Assembly (NCBI GenBank): GCA_034044135.1
Contig: CP139021.1
Span: forward strand, 945,635 to 1,009,634
Direction: 5' to 3'
DNA: 64,000 nucleotides
Origin: Flammeovirgaceae bacterium SG7u.111
GTDB lineage: Bacteria; Bacteroidota; Bacteroidia; Cytophagales; Flammeovirgaceae
Shown: one piece after another, positions 27,016 through 35,162 of the stretch
How positions within the stretch are numbered: the first letter of the stretch is position 1
Layout of the letters: every line of letters begins with the position of its first letter
Made by a program: the position numbers and the translations under genes
The notes under the pieces: model-generated
The model's database searches: none
What the model was told of the DNA's origin: nothing
What the model saw: only the letters and a program-made list of their open reading frames with translations

Positions 27016-27930
27016 TTATCTCAGTTGGAATTTCGTTTTTGTCAACTTTTCGGAGACTTCCCAAAGCTTTTGGGCTACGGCTTTGTCGTGTGAAATGCTA
27101 TTGGATTGTACCTTTCCCGGTGTGCCTTTCATTTCTTTAAAACCTGTTGGTCCCACGTAGCCTCCACCTTTTACCTCTTCGGCTAAGGCAGCATAAAGCG
27201 AGGGCATGGTTGCCTGCTTGGGTTTGTGCATCATAAATGGGCTAAATGCGGCCCAGAGCAACTTACCCACAGCGGACAAATGCTGGCCAAGGTTTGTTTC
27301 GGAAACACCGGGGTGGGCTGCCACCGAAATAGTTTGGCTGCCTGCTGCTGCCAACCGTCGTTGCAGCTCGTAGGCGAATAGGAGACAGGCTAATTTACTT
27401 TGTCCATAAGCGCCCATTTTCGAGTAGCTTTTTTCACTGTTCAAGTTATCAAAATCGATCGTTGCTCTTTTGTGTGCGAGGCTACTGAGGGAAACCACCC
27501 TTGAACCTTCGGTGCCGCTGAGCACTGGCAGCAGCAATTGTGTGAGGGCAAAATGTGCGAAATAATTCACCCCCATTTGGCTTTCAAAGCCTTCTTCGGT
27601 TTGGGCAAAAGGAGGCACCATTATCCCCGCATTGTTTATCAGTAGGTCGAGGCGGTTGTGGATAGCCGAATACGCCTCTGCAAATTCCCGCACCGATTGC
27701 AATGAGTTGAGGTCAAGCTGGATGATGTCCAAATCAGCGTTGTGTGCTTTTTGCGCTATACTTTCTTTAGCCTTTTCTGCTTTTTCGAGGTTTCGGCAAG
27801 CCATCACCACTTTCATGCCTTTGCCTGCCAAGGCAAGAGATGTTTCATAACCCACACCAATATTTGCTCCAGTTACTATAGCGATTCTGCCTTTTTGAGG
27901 AGGGGCATTTTTTATATCAAATCCAGCCAT
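27016..27930 (-). CDS. Short-chain dehydrogenase/reductase
   Basis: This 304-residue SDR has the NAD(P) motif T-G-A-N-I-G-V-G (~19-26), an N-N-A-G motif and the catalytic Y-G-Q-S-K. Ser in VVSLSSLAH completes the triad. The Arg after V-V-M-A-C-R-N suggests NADP preference. It resembles the retinol-dehydrogenase-like group of extended SDRs, but the substrate is not visible. It is alone on its strand, with 125 bases to the next gene downstream. Confidence 0.82.
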   Translation of the reverse strand: MAGFDIKNAPPQKGRIAIVTGANIGVGYETSLALAGKGMKVVMACRNLEKAEKAKESIAQKAHNADLDIIQLDLNSLQSVREFAEAYSAIHNRLDLLINNAGIMVPPFAQTEEGFESQMGVNYFAHFALTQLLLPVLSGTEGSRVVSLSSLAHKRATIDFDNLNSEKSYSKMGAYGQSKLACLLFAYELQRRLAAAGSQTISVAAHPGVSETNLGQHLSAVGKLLWAAFSPFMMHKPKQATMPSLYAALAEEVKGGGYVGPTGFKEMKGTPGKVQSNSISHDKAVAQKLWEVSEKLTKTKFQLR

Positions 27931-28055
27931 TTTTGTTTTTCGGAAAGTTAAGTGCCCAATTTCAACATTGCCTAGCGTGGATTGTTTGGGAAACCAAATT
28001 GGGTTTATGGGTGCAGGTCAAGATGATCCTATTGACTAACACCCGACCTCTAAAC

Positions 28056-28784
28056 TCAAATAGCCAACTTCATCAACCTTTCATAATAGGGTTGGCATTT
28101 GGCTAACAACGGTTTCAGCCTTTCGGGAAAGGGTTCAGTTTTGGGTTTGTATTCAGCAAACCTTGTAGACTGGTGGACGCTGGCGTACCAATACTTTGCC
28201 CAAGAGCCATCTTCGGGGCGAGCCCCCGCTTCCCATTGCAACATGCTACGTTCGAAAGGAATTTCGGCAAGTTTGCAAAAGCGTTTGAGCACCCCTTCGG
28301 GATCGAGTAACAAGCGCTTGGATTCTAACACAATGGGGGTAATTCCATTTTCTTCAAAGTAATCGAGTAACTCAGCATGTAGCTCATAGCCCACATCCAA
28401 CATGGAAGGGTTTTCAATCACCTTCCCAAAAGATGGGAGCATTTCCACGGGGTCGCGGGTGAGCATCACGTTCACCGCATCCTTCATAAAACCTTTGTCC
28501 AAGCCCAACAAATGATGGGTCATATTCTTGAAAAATACCACCGGTTTTTCCTGCTCGCCCATCATCATTTCCACCACTTTTTGCCCATCATTTTCCATGG
28601 TTGCCAATATTTCTTCCGCTCCAGGGTGATATTCTTTTGCCGCCGTTTGGCTGAGGTAATGCGCATAAAGTGGCTCGTCAAACACTTGGGTATCGTTTCG
28701 CTGGGCAAAGGAATACATAAGGGCGGTGGAAATATTCCGAGGGCCCGACCAGAGGCAAATTCTTTTTGTAGGTGTTTTATTCAT
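28056..28784 (-). CDS. Sulfotransferase-like protein
   Basis: This 242-residue protein has the P-loop-like start W-S-G-P-R-N-I-S-T-A (~13-22), which fits the 5'-phosphosulfate loop of sulfotransferases. It also has a 3'-phosphate-binding-like strand, M-L-T-R-D-P-V-E-M-L. Family members transfer sulfate from PAPS, but many bacterial ones are untested. It starts one base after the stop of the aminotransferase gene, so the two are co-transcribed and probably act on the same small molecule. I cannot name the product. Confidence 0.65.
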   Translation of the reverse strand: MNKTPTKRICLWSGPRNISTALMYSFAQRNDTQVFDEPLYAHYLSQTAAKEYHPGAEEILATMENDGQKVVEMMMGEQEKPVVFFKNMTHHLLGLDKGFMKDAVNVMLTRDPVEMLPSFGKVIENPSMLDVGYELHAELLDYFEENGITPIVLESKRLLLDPEGVLKRFCKLAEIPFERSMLQWEAGARPEDGSWAKYWYASVHQSTRFAEYKPKTEPFPERLKPLLAKCQPYYERLMKLAI

Positions 28785-28785
28785 G

Positions 28786-29736
28786 TTATTTCGCTACTTC
28801 TTCTTTTATCAAACCATCGTACAATTCACTTAGCTTTTGGGTCATTTCTCCATACGTTCCTTCTCCTATCACCCTTCCGTCCACCTTGGTCACGGGCGTG
28901 AGCCCTCCGAACGTGCCTGTTACAAAAGCTTCGTCTGCTCCGTACAAGTCGAAGAGGGAAAAGTTCTTTTGGTGGCAAAGAATCCCAAACCGCTCGCAAG
29001 CTTCTATCACCTTTCCCCGTGTGATTCCGTTCATGCAATATTGCCCCGTGGAAGTCCAAACCTCCCCATTTTTCACCATAAAAAAGTTGGTAGCGTTGCA
29101 AGTAGCAACAAAGCCGTGGATGTCCAACATCAACGCTTCGTCAGCCCCAGCTTCTATCGCCTGCACCAAGGCTTGCACCTCGTGCAATTTGCTGTGGCAG
29201 TTGAGCCGTGGATCGAGGTAATCGGGCGAGCCTCTTCGGATGGTACTGGTAAACAGCGTGATGCCCTTTTGCTTGCTTTCTTGGGAGGCTTGTTTGTGCT
29301 CGGCAATAATCACCACGTTAGGGCCAGAAATAGTGAGTCGAGGATCTTGGGAAGGTGTTTTTTTGATGCCGCGGGTCACCATCAGTCGTACATGCACGTG
29401 GTCGTGCATATCATTGGCACGGAGGGTTTCCCAAATCCGCTCCGTAATTTCTTCTTTGGTAAAATCTAGCTTCATCCCGACCGTTGCCGCTGCTTGCCAC
29501 AGTCTGTTGAGGTGTTCATCCAAGAAGACCAATACGCCTTCGTGCAACCTGAAGGCTTCCCAAACCCCATCTCCTACCAAATAGCCGCTGTCGAAAACGG
29601 AAATCTTAGCATCGTTGCGGGGGAGCAATTCCCCATTTATATATATCTTGATAGCTGCATTGCGTTCGTCTGCCAATGCATTGTGCGTTCCATGTACCAT
29701 GTGGTTATTCTTAGTTTCGATAATGTGACTAGCCAA
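28786..29736 (-). CDS. Fold-type IV PLP aminotransferase
   Basis: This 316-residue class IV aminotransferase has D-S-G-Y-L-V-G-D-G-V-W-E-A-F-R near the start, the PLP lysine in N-C-H-S-K-L-H-E-V and the phosphate-binding N-G-I-T-R-G-K-V-I-E-A. The family includes branched-chain and D-amino-acid aminotransferases and aminodeoxychorismate lyase. The Lys context does not settle which. The first ~25 residues are extra, so a later start is possible. It is followed directly by the sulfotransferase-like gene. Confidence 0.82.
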   Translation of the reverse strand: MASHIIETKNNHMVHGTHNALADERNAAIKIYINGELLPRNDAKISVFDSGYLVGDGVWEAFRLHEGVLVFLDEHLNRLWQAAATVGMKLDFTKEEITERIWETLRANDMHDHVHVRLMVTRGIKKTPSQDPRLTISGPNVVIIAEHKQASQESKQKGITLFTSTIRRGSPDYLDPRLNCHSKLHEVQALVQAIEAGADEALMLDIHGFVATCNATNFFMVKNGEVWTSTGQYCMNGITRGKVIEACERFGILCHQKNFSLFDLYGADEAFVTGTFGGLTPVTKVDGRVIGEGTYGEMTQKLSELYDGLIKEEVAK

Positions 29737-29902
29737 TTTAAGAAAAGGATTTGGGAAAGGGGAATTCCGATATAAATATGAAACATCTAACTTGACCTCA
29801 TGGGGAATTGTGTCTTTTTGTAAATGTATTTAACATTGTGAATCAGTATTCAAATGTCTATATTAGTAATTAATAAAGAAGTCATTACTAATAAAGCCTG
29901 TT

Positions 29903-30133
29903 ATGATTTTATCATTTCTTTTCAGAACAAAGAAGTTTAAAATTGCTGAGTTTACAGATCATTATCAACTGTATGTAAAGCTCATCAGATTTGGGAAGTA
30001 TGTGCCTATAAAATCTGCTAAAGTGGCATTTAATCCACATGACGTAGACAGTCAAGTTGATGCTTTGATGAAGGTGAAAGAAATAAAAACAACTCTTTTA
30101 CTAAAAGACAAACCATTATTTTTGGAGAGTTAA
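29903..30133 (+). CDS. Small hypothetical protein
   Basis: This 76-residue frame starts MILSFLFRTKKFKIAEF and is rich in Lys, Phe and Val. It has protein-like composition but no family I know. It lies 35 bases ahead of the AraC gene on the same strand and 166 bases from the divergent aminotransferase. It could be a real small gene co-transcribed with the regulator or a chance frame. Confidence 0.35.
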   Translation: MILSFLFRTKKFKIAEFTDHYQLYVKLIRFGKYVPIKSAKVAFNPHDVDSQVDALMKVKEIKTTLLLKDKPLFLES

Positions 30134-30168
30134 AGCAACATAGAACCTCTCAAGCTCTCTTTCCAAAA

Positions 30169-31008
30169 ATGATTCTTAACCGAGTAACTTTTGAATACCG
30201 CAACCGAACTTTAGTAGAAAAGGTAACGTTTTGCCCACCCTTTAGGGTCGTAAAAGTCTTCCAAAATGAGGGATGTTTTATTTATGTAAAGGGAGCAAAA
30301 ACCAATCTCCATTCTCAGACAGATACGACAAGCATACAGAGCAAAGAGGCGGTGCTATTGCGGTGCGGAACCTATTTTGTAGATTGGCTAAAAAAAACTG
30401 AAGGCACTACCATCGAAGCTTTTGCCTTCCACCTGTACCCCGATATTTTAAAAGAGTTATACAAAAAAGAGCTTCCTGCGCTGATCAAACAACAAATCGG
30501 TGGGGATCGGATCAAAAAGATCATTCCTGAAAATACACTTTCAAAGTTTGTAGAAAACCTCGACTTCTATTTTGAAAACCCAAGCTTGGTCAACGATGAT
30601 TTGCTGGAGCTAAAAATAAAAGAGCTTATCTTACTCTTGGTACAAACTAAAAATGCCCAATCCATTCTCCAACTGCTAGAAGATTTGTTCAGCCCAAAAG
30701 TCGCTAATATCAAAGAGGTGGTTCACGCCCACCTCTTTTCCAACCTTTCGGTCGAGGACTTGGCGAAGCTCAGCAACCTTAGCCTATCATCTTTCAAAAG
30801 AGATTTTAAGAAAATATTCAACGACTCTCCCGCCAACTTTATCAACCACCAACGTATTGAAAAAGCCAAAGAGCTCTTACGGACTAGCCAGCTTTCCATT
30901 AGCGAGGTTGCCTACGAAACAGGCTACGCCGACCCCGGCTATTTTGCCCGGTTGTTCAAAAGTAAAACAGGGCTGTCCCCTTCCGATTTTCGTACTAACT
31001 CCCTCTGA
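30169..31008 (+). CDS. AraC-family transcription regulator
   Basis: This 279-residue protein has a C-terminal double helix-turn-helix: first helix pair around D-L-A-K-L-S-N-L-S-L-S-S-F-K-R (~200-215), second around I-S-E-V-A-Y-E-T-G-Y-A-D-P-G-Y-F-A-R. It ends with G-L-S-P-S-D-F-R. The N-terminal ~180 residues look like a cupin-type sensing domain, ligand unknown. The DoxX-like gene begins 79 bases downstream on the same strand and is a likely target. Confidence 0.85.
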   Translation: MILNRVTFEYRNRTLVEKVTFCPPFRVVKVFQNEGCFIYVKGAKTNLHSQTDTTSIQSKEAVLLRCGTYFVDWLKKTEGTTIEAFAFHLYPDILKELYKKELPALIKQQIGGDRIKKIIPENTLSKFVENLDFYFENPSLVNDDLLELKIKELILLLVQTKNAQSILQLLEDLFSPKVANIKEVVHAHLFSNLSVEDLAKLSNLSLSSFKRDFKKIFNDSPANFINHQRIEKAKELLRTSQLSISEVAYETGYADPGYFARLFKSKTGLSPSDFRTNSL

Positions 31009-31087
31009 ACCAAATATCCTTAGATAAGAGCTTTTTGTCCTATTCCAACTCGGCAATTGCAAAGACTTTTGTATCAAAAAAAAAGCA

Positions 31088-31495
31088 ATGAAAAAGTCTG
31101 TAAAAATTATCACGGGATACCTAGGCGTATCCATGTTTATGTTTGGAGTGCTGAAATTTGTCAACCCTTTTAAAGGATGGTACACTACGCAGGTAGCGGC
31201 TAGCCAACTTCCATTTCCCACACTTTCTTACTGGGCTGGGCAATTTGGGGAAATAGCCGTTGGGGTTGCATTTATTTTTCTTTTGTTCCAATACAAAAAA
31301 CTGGAAGCCTCCACCATAGGTCGCATCCTTGCCATTGGCAACATCTTAATCATTATCATGATGATCACCGCCATCTATGTCCACCTCCATCCAGATGTAC
31401 CGGCTGAGGTCTTACCCCTGAAGATCAACCCTCCATATATTCCATGTTTCTTCATGGCATTGCCTATTATTAGTTTGTATTTGCAACGGAAATAA
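31088..31495 (+). CDS. DoxX-like four-helix membrane protein
   Basis: This 135-residue protein has four hydrophobic segments and the DoxX-type start G-Y-L-G-V-S-M-F-M-F-G-V-L-K-F. The conserved Q-F-G-E-I-A-V-G segment lies in helix 2. DoxX-like proteins are linked to thiosulfate oxidation in archaea and to redox stress elsewhere, but most are uncharacterised. It follows the AraC regulator on the same strand, a common pairing for inducible small membrane proteins. Confidence 0.72.
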   Translation: MKKSVKIITGYLGVSMFMFGVLKFVNPFKGWYTTQVAASQLPFPTLSYWAGQFGEIAVGVAFIFLLFQYKKLEASTIGRILAIGNILIIIMMITAIYVHLHPDVPAEVLPLKINPPYIPCFFMALPIISLYLQRK

Positions 31496-31560
31496 GCTGG
31501 TTCATTTATTTGTGGGAAAATATAAACATGTCCTGAATACATTAATAGGGTATTTACATA

Positions 31561-31568
31561 TAACTTTG
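31561..31568 (+). promoter_or_regulatory. Candidate -7 box for the GH28 gene
   Basis: TAACTTTG matches the TAnnTTTG consensus, 25 bases before the ATG at 31594 and 43 before the ATG at 31612. It argues against a GTG start at 31570, which would lie within the promoter. Confidence 0.4.
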
Positions 31569-31611
31569 GGTGATTATTAGCAAAGTTTTAAACATGAAAT
31601 ACCCAGAAAAT

Positions 31612-33162
31612 ATGAAACAACTGTGGATAGCGTTCGCCCTGCTTTCATTGATACTCGCATGTAACCGCACAAGTACAACAGGTAAAGTTGAAAAAGTGGT
31701 GGTAATAAAGGAAGATACGCCTTGGGGCGAAGAAGTTTTCACTATTCCCACTTTTAAAGAAGATATATTTACCATAACAGATTACGATGCCAAGGAGCGC
31801 GCTGAAAACAACCAAGTGTTCATCCAAGCGGCCATAGATGCTTGCCATGCAAATGGAGGAGGAGTGGTGTTGGTTCCAGCGGGCACTTGGGCAACTTCTT
31901 ACCTAGACATGAAATCTAATGTTAATCTGCATTTGGTAGAAGGCGCAGCTCTTTCTTTTTTGGATGATATCGAGCTTTACAATACGCCTACCTTCACCCG
32001 ATGGGAAGGGATCGAATGTATGAATTTCCATCCGTTGATCTACGCAAGAGATGCAGAGAATATGGCTGTAACTGGAAAGGGTAAGATCATAGGAAATGGA
32101 AAAAAATGGTGGGCACATGCGAAAGGAACTCAAAAAGGGAGTCTTGCGAAACTCTACGACCAAGTGGAAGCAAATGTAGCTCCCGAAGAACGAAACTGCT
32201 TAGCTTTTAGCCCTACATCTTATTTAAGACCTTCGCTTATTCAGTTCATCAATTGCAAAAATGTATTGTTAGACAGCGTGGAAATTGGGTCGGGTCCAAT
32301 GTGGACGGTTCATTTAGTTTACTGTGAAAATGTGGTGGCTCAAAACCTAAAAGTCATTACCAACGGGGTGAATAATGATGGAATAGTACCTGATGCTTCC
32401 AAAAAAGTGCTGATCAACAATTGCTTTTTCTCTACTGGCGATGACTGCATCGTGATCAAATCGGGCTTGAACGAAGACGGATGGAGAGTAGGGAAAGCGA
32501 GTGAACGTATCGTCATTAAAGATTGTAAAACGGAACACGGGCATGGAGGTGTCGTGATTGGCAGCGAAATGTCGGGCGGGGTGAGAAATATCTATGCCTA
32601 CAACTGCGACTTTAGTCAAACCCAACGAGGGCTTCGGGTAAAATCGATGAAAGGAAGAGGTGGAGTAGTGGAGAACCTTTGGTTCAAAGACATTCGAATG
32701 GATAATATAGAAGATGAAGCTATCCGAATCAACCTAGATTATGGTGCAAGTTCCATCACACCAAGAACCGATAGCTTGCCTATATTTAGAAATTTTCATT
32801 TTGAAAACATTAAATCGGTCAACTCCAACTACTGTGTGAGGATTACAGGTTCGCCCGAAATTAATATAGAAGGTTTGACTTTCGTTAATTTGGAAATGCA
32901 AGGTAAGTACGGCATTCACATGAATAATGTGGAAAATACTACTTTTACTTCTGCAAAAATAGAAGTGGAAAAAGATATGCCTTTGGTGATCAAAGATTCG
33001 CAGCGTATCAGTTTTGATAGCACTACTTTTACGGCAAACTCAACTACCATGGTCAAGTTGGTAGGCAAAAAAAATGAAGATATTACCTTTAAAAACTCAA
33101 ATGCATCGACATTTGAAGTGCCTTTTGAAGAGGAGGAAAAGTCTAATATCAGTATTCAGTAA
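31612..33162 (+). CDS. GH28-family polygalacturonase-like lipoprotein
   Basis: This 516-residue lipoprotein has signal MKQLWIAFALLSLILAC with the lipidated cysteine at 17. The right-handed beta-helix has the GH28 catalytic set: N-N-D (254-256), D-D (277-278) in S-T-G-D-D-C, His311 in G-H-G-G, and R-V-K (342-344). GH28 enzymes hydrolyse polygalacturonate or related pectin bonds, releasing galacturonate; exo-action and other uronide or rhamnoside bonds are possible. Released uronate could feed the hexuronate cluster at 55.7-64 kb. The ATG at 31594 is an alternative start. A LysR gene follows after 10 bases. Confidence 0.88.
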   Translation: MKQLWIAFALLSLILACNRTSTTGKVEKVVVIKEDTPWGEEVFTIPTFKEDIFTITDYDAKERAENNQVFIQAAIDACHANGGGVVLVPAGTWATSYLDMKSNVNLHLVEGAALSFLDDIELYNTPTFTRWEGIECMNFHPLIYARDAENMAVTGKGKIIGNGKKWWAHAKGTQKGSLAKLYDQVEANVAPEERNCLAFSPTSYLRPSLIQFINCKNVLLDSVEIGSGPMWTVHLVYCENVVAQNLKVITNGVNNDGIVPDASKKVLINNCFFSTGDDCIVIKSGLNEDGWRVGKASERIVIKDCKTEHGHGGVVIGSEMSGGVRNIYAYNCDFSQTQRGLRVKSMKGRGGVVENLWFKDIRMDNIEDEAIRINLDYGASSITPRTDSLPIFRNFHFENIKSVNSNYCVRITGSPEINIEGLTFVNLEMQGKYGIHMNNVENTTFTSAKIEVEKDMPLVIKDSQRISFDSTTFTANSTTMVKLVGKKNEDITFKNSNASTFEVPFEEEEKSNISIQ

Positions 33163-33172
33163 GAACGTTTAA

Positions 33173-34060
33173 ATGGATTATAGGGACAAGGTCTTTTTGG
33201 CTGTAGCGGAAAATCTAAGCTTTTCAAAAGCTGCAAATGAGCTGTTCATTAGCCAGCCTGCGGTGACCAAGCATATAAAGGAACTAGAAAACAAGCTGAG
33301 CAGTACTCTTTTTGAAAGAAAAGGGAATAAAATATACCTGACCAAGGCGGGGAAAGTTACCTATAACTACCTGAAGAAAATAAAGCAACAATACGAGGAG
33401 TTGGAATTTGAACTAGGCAGGGTGAACGATACGTTTAAGGGCTTGCTTCGGATTGGGGCAAGCTCTACCATTTCCCAATACCTTATCCCCAAAGTAATTG
33501 CCGCATTTCATAAGCGATACCCCTCCATCGAGATCTTTCTGTTCAATGGAAACTCCTTCGAAATGGAACGTAGATTACTTGAAAATGAGATTGATATGGC
33601 ACTGGTGGAAAGTGAGACTTCCCAAGCAAATATCAAATATATCGACTTCCTTTCCGATGAGATAGTAGCGGTGACGGGCAGTAACAGCGTGTATGCCAAG
33701 TTGAATTCCATCACCCTCGCCGACTTCCAAGAAATCCCCATTGTGCTACGCGAGAAAGGGTCAGGCACACTTGAAGTCATTCAGAAATCCTTGGTCAAAC
33801 AACAAATCAACCTCGATAAATTGAACATCCTCATCCATTTGGGCAGCACCGAATCCATCAAGACTTTTATAAGTGAGTGCGATGGGCTGGCATTGGTCTC
33901 AGAGAAATCTATCGAGAAGGAATTGATGCTGAAGCAGCTTAAGAAAGTTTCCGTCAAAGGACTGAGCTTCAACCGACAGTTTCGTATTGCCATAAGGCAA
34001 GGGCAGGAAAGCAAAACGTCAAAGTTGTTTATTGATTTTTTGACTAGGTATAACTTATAG
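33173..34060 (+). CDS. LysR-family transcription regulator
   Basis: This 295-residue regulator has an N-terminal winged helix (FSKAANELFISQPAVTKHI) and a substrate-binding-like domain starting at about residue 90. It sits between the GH28 gene (10 bases upstream) and the YeiH-type transporter (78 bases downstream). LysR/YeiH pairs are common and often relate to sulfur compounds. So the transporter is the more likely target, with GH28 read-through explaining the tight spacing. Confidence 0.85.
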   Translation: MDYRDKVFLAVAENLSFSKAANELFISQPAVTKHIKELENKLSSTLFERKGNKIYLTKAGKVTYNYLKKIKQQYEELEFELGRVNDTFKGLLRIGASSTISQYLIPKVIAAFHKRYPSIEIFLFNGNSFEMERRLLENEIDMALVESETSQANIKYIDFLSDEIVAVTGSNSVYAKLNSITLADFQEIPIVLREKGSGTLEVIQKSLVKQQINLDKLNILIHLGSTESIKTFISECDGLALVSEKSIEKELMLKQLKKVSVKGLSFNRQFRIAIRQGQESKTSKLFIDFLTRYNL

Positions 34061-34138
34061 TTATTCTATATAAAAATTAAGTATTTGATTTGATTATAAA
34101 AGGCGGTTATGTTTGTCCCATACAAAAAGGATAAAGAT

Positions 34139-35068
34139 ATGAGCCTTAGTCAAAAACAAATCAGTGGGATTTACCTCTGTATTATTGCCCTTTGCCTTTT
34201 CCCGTTTATCAGTCCTGCCCTAGCCTTGGGGCTTGGCTTAGTACTATCATTTTTTGGATTAAAGCATAAGAAAAGCTCAAATTATACGACCTTATCCCTG
34301 CAAGCTTCCATTGTACTGATGGGCTTCGGCATGAACTTGAGTCAAGTAGTTACAGCATCGAAAGGAGGCTTTTTGGTGACGGCAGTTTCTGTATTCTTTG
34401 TCCTAGGAATGGGTTTTTTATTGACCAAGCTCCTGAAAGTAGATGGTAAAACGGGCTTACTGATATCGGCAGGAACAGCTATTTGCGGAGGAAGTGCCAT
34501 CGCGGCGGTTTCCCCCATCCTCAATGCCAAAAACTCTCAAGTTTCTTTTGCGCTAATAGTAGTTTTTATCTTGAATGCTATTGCTTTGGTCGTGTTTCCT
34601 GCCATAGGCCATTACTTCAACATGAGCCAAGAAACCTTTGGCACGTGGGCGGCTATCGCCATTCACGATACCAGCTCAGTGGTGGGGGCAGGGGCTACCT
34701 ACGGGGCAGAAGCGCTGGAAATAGCCACTACAGTCAAATTGATACGAGCACTTTGGATAGTACCAGTAGCACTGCTCATTACCTTTGTCCAAAAAGAAAA
34801 AACAAGTGGAAAAGTGAAGATTCCTTGGTTTATAGGTCTTTTCCTCCTCAGCATAGTTGTTGCCCATTTTTTCCCCTCACAGCAAGAGGCTTTTGGGCAC
34901 CTCAATTGGTTGGGGAAAAGAGGAATGGTTGTCGCCATTTTCCTTATCGGCTCAAACATCTCCTTAGCTGAAGCTAAAAATGCAGGTGCAAAAACATTTG
35001 TGCTGGGTGTACTACTCTGGATATTGATAGCTGCTGCCTCATTTTTGATGCTGACTAGTGTAGGCTGA
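34139..35068 (+). CDS. YeiH/UPF0324-family membrane protein (putative sulfate exporter)
   Basis: This protein of about 309 residues has ten or so hydrophobic segments and family motifs A-S-I-V-L-M-G-F-G-M-N-L, the G-T-A-I-C-G-G-S-A-I-A-A-V-S-P loop and A-I-H-D-T-S-S-V-V-G-A-G. Members are annotated as putative sulfate exporters; direct evidence is thin. I prefer the ATG at 34139, preceded by AAAAAGGA, over one ten codons earlier. It follows a LysR regulator. A terminator shared with the opposite gene lies at 35091-35121. Confidence 0.85.
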   Translation: MSLSQKQISGIYLCIIALCLFPFISPALALGLGLVLSFFGLKHKKSSNYTTLSLQASIVLMGFGMNLSQVVTASKGGFLVTAVSVFFVLGMGFLLTKLLKVDGKTGLLISAGTAICGGSAIAAVSPILNAKNSQVSFALIVVFILNAIALVVFPAIGHYFNMSQETFGTWAAIAIHDTSSVVGAGATYGAEALEIATTVKLIRALWIVPVALLITFVQKEKTSGKVKIPWFIGLFLLSIVVAHFFPSQQEAFGHLNWLGKRGMVVAIFLIGSNISLAEAKNAGAKTFVLGVLLWILIAAASFLMLTSVG

Positions 35069-35090
35069 GGCAAAGGTACGAGCTATAAAA

Positions 35091-35121
35091 AGCCTCCTCT
35101 CGACCTTAGCAAGAGGAGGCT
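35091..35121. terminator. Bidirectional terminator between YeiH and sensor genes
   Basis: Ten-base perfect arms (35091-35100 and 35112-35121) close an 11-base loop. A-rich and T-rich flanks lie on both sides, between two convergent genes. Confidence 0.75.
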
Positions 35122-35162
35122 ATTATTTAAGAAATGGCAGGTAAATTCTAAACGCTATTATA

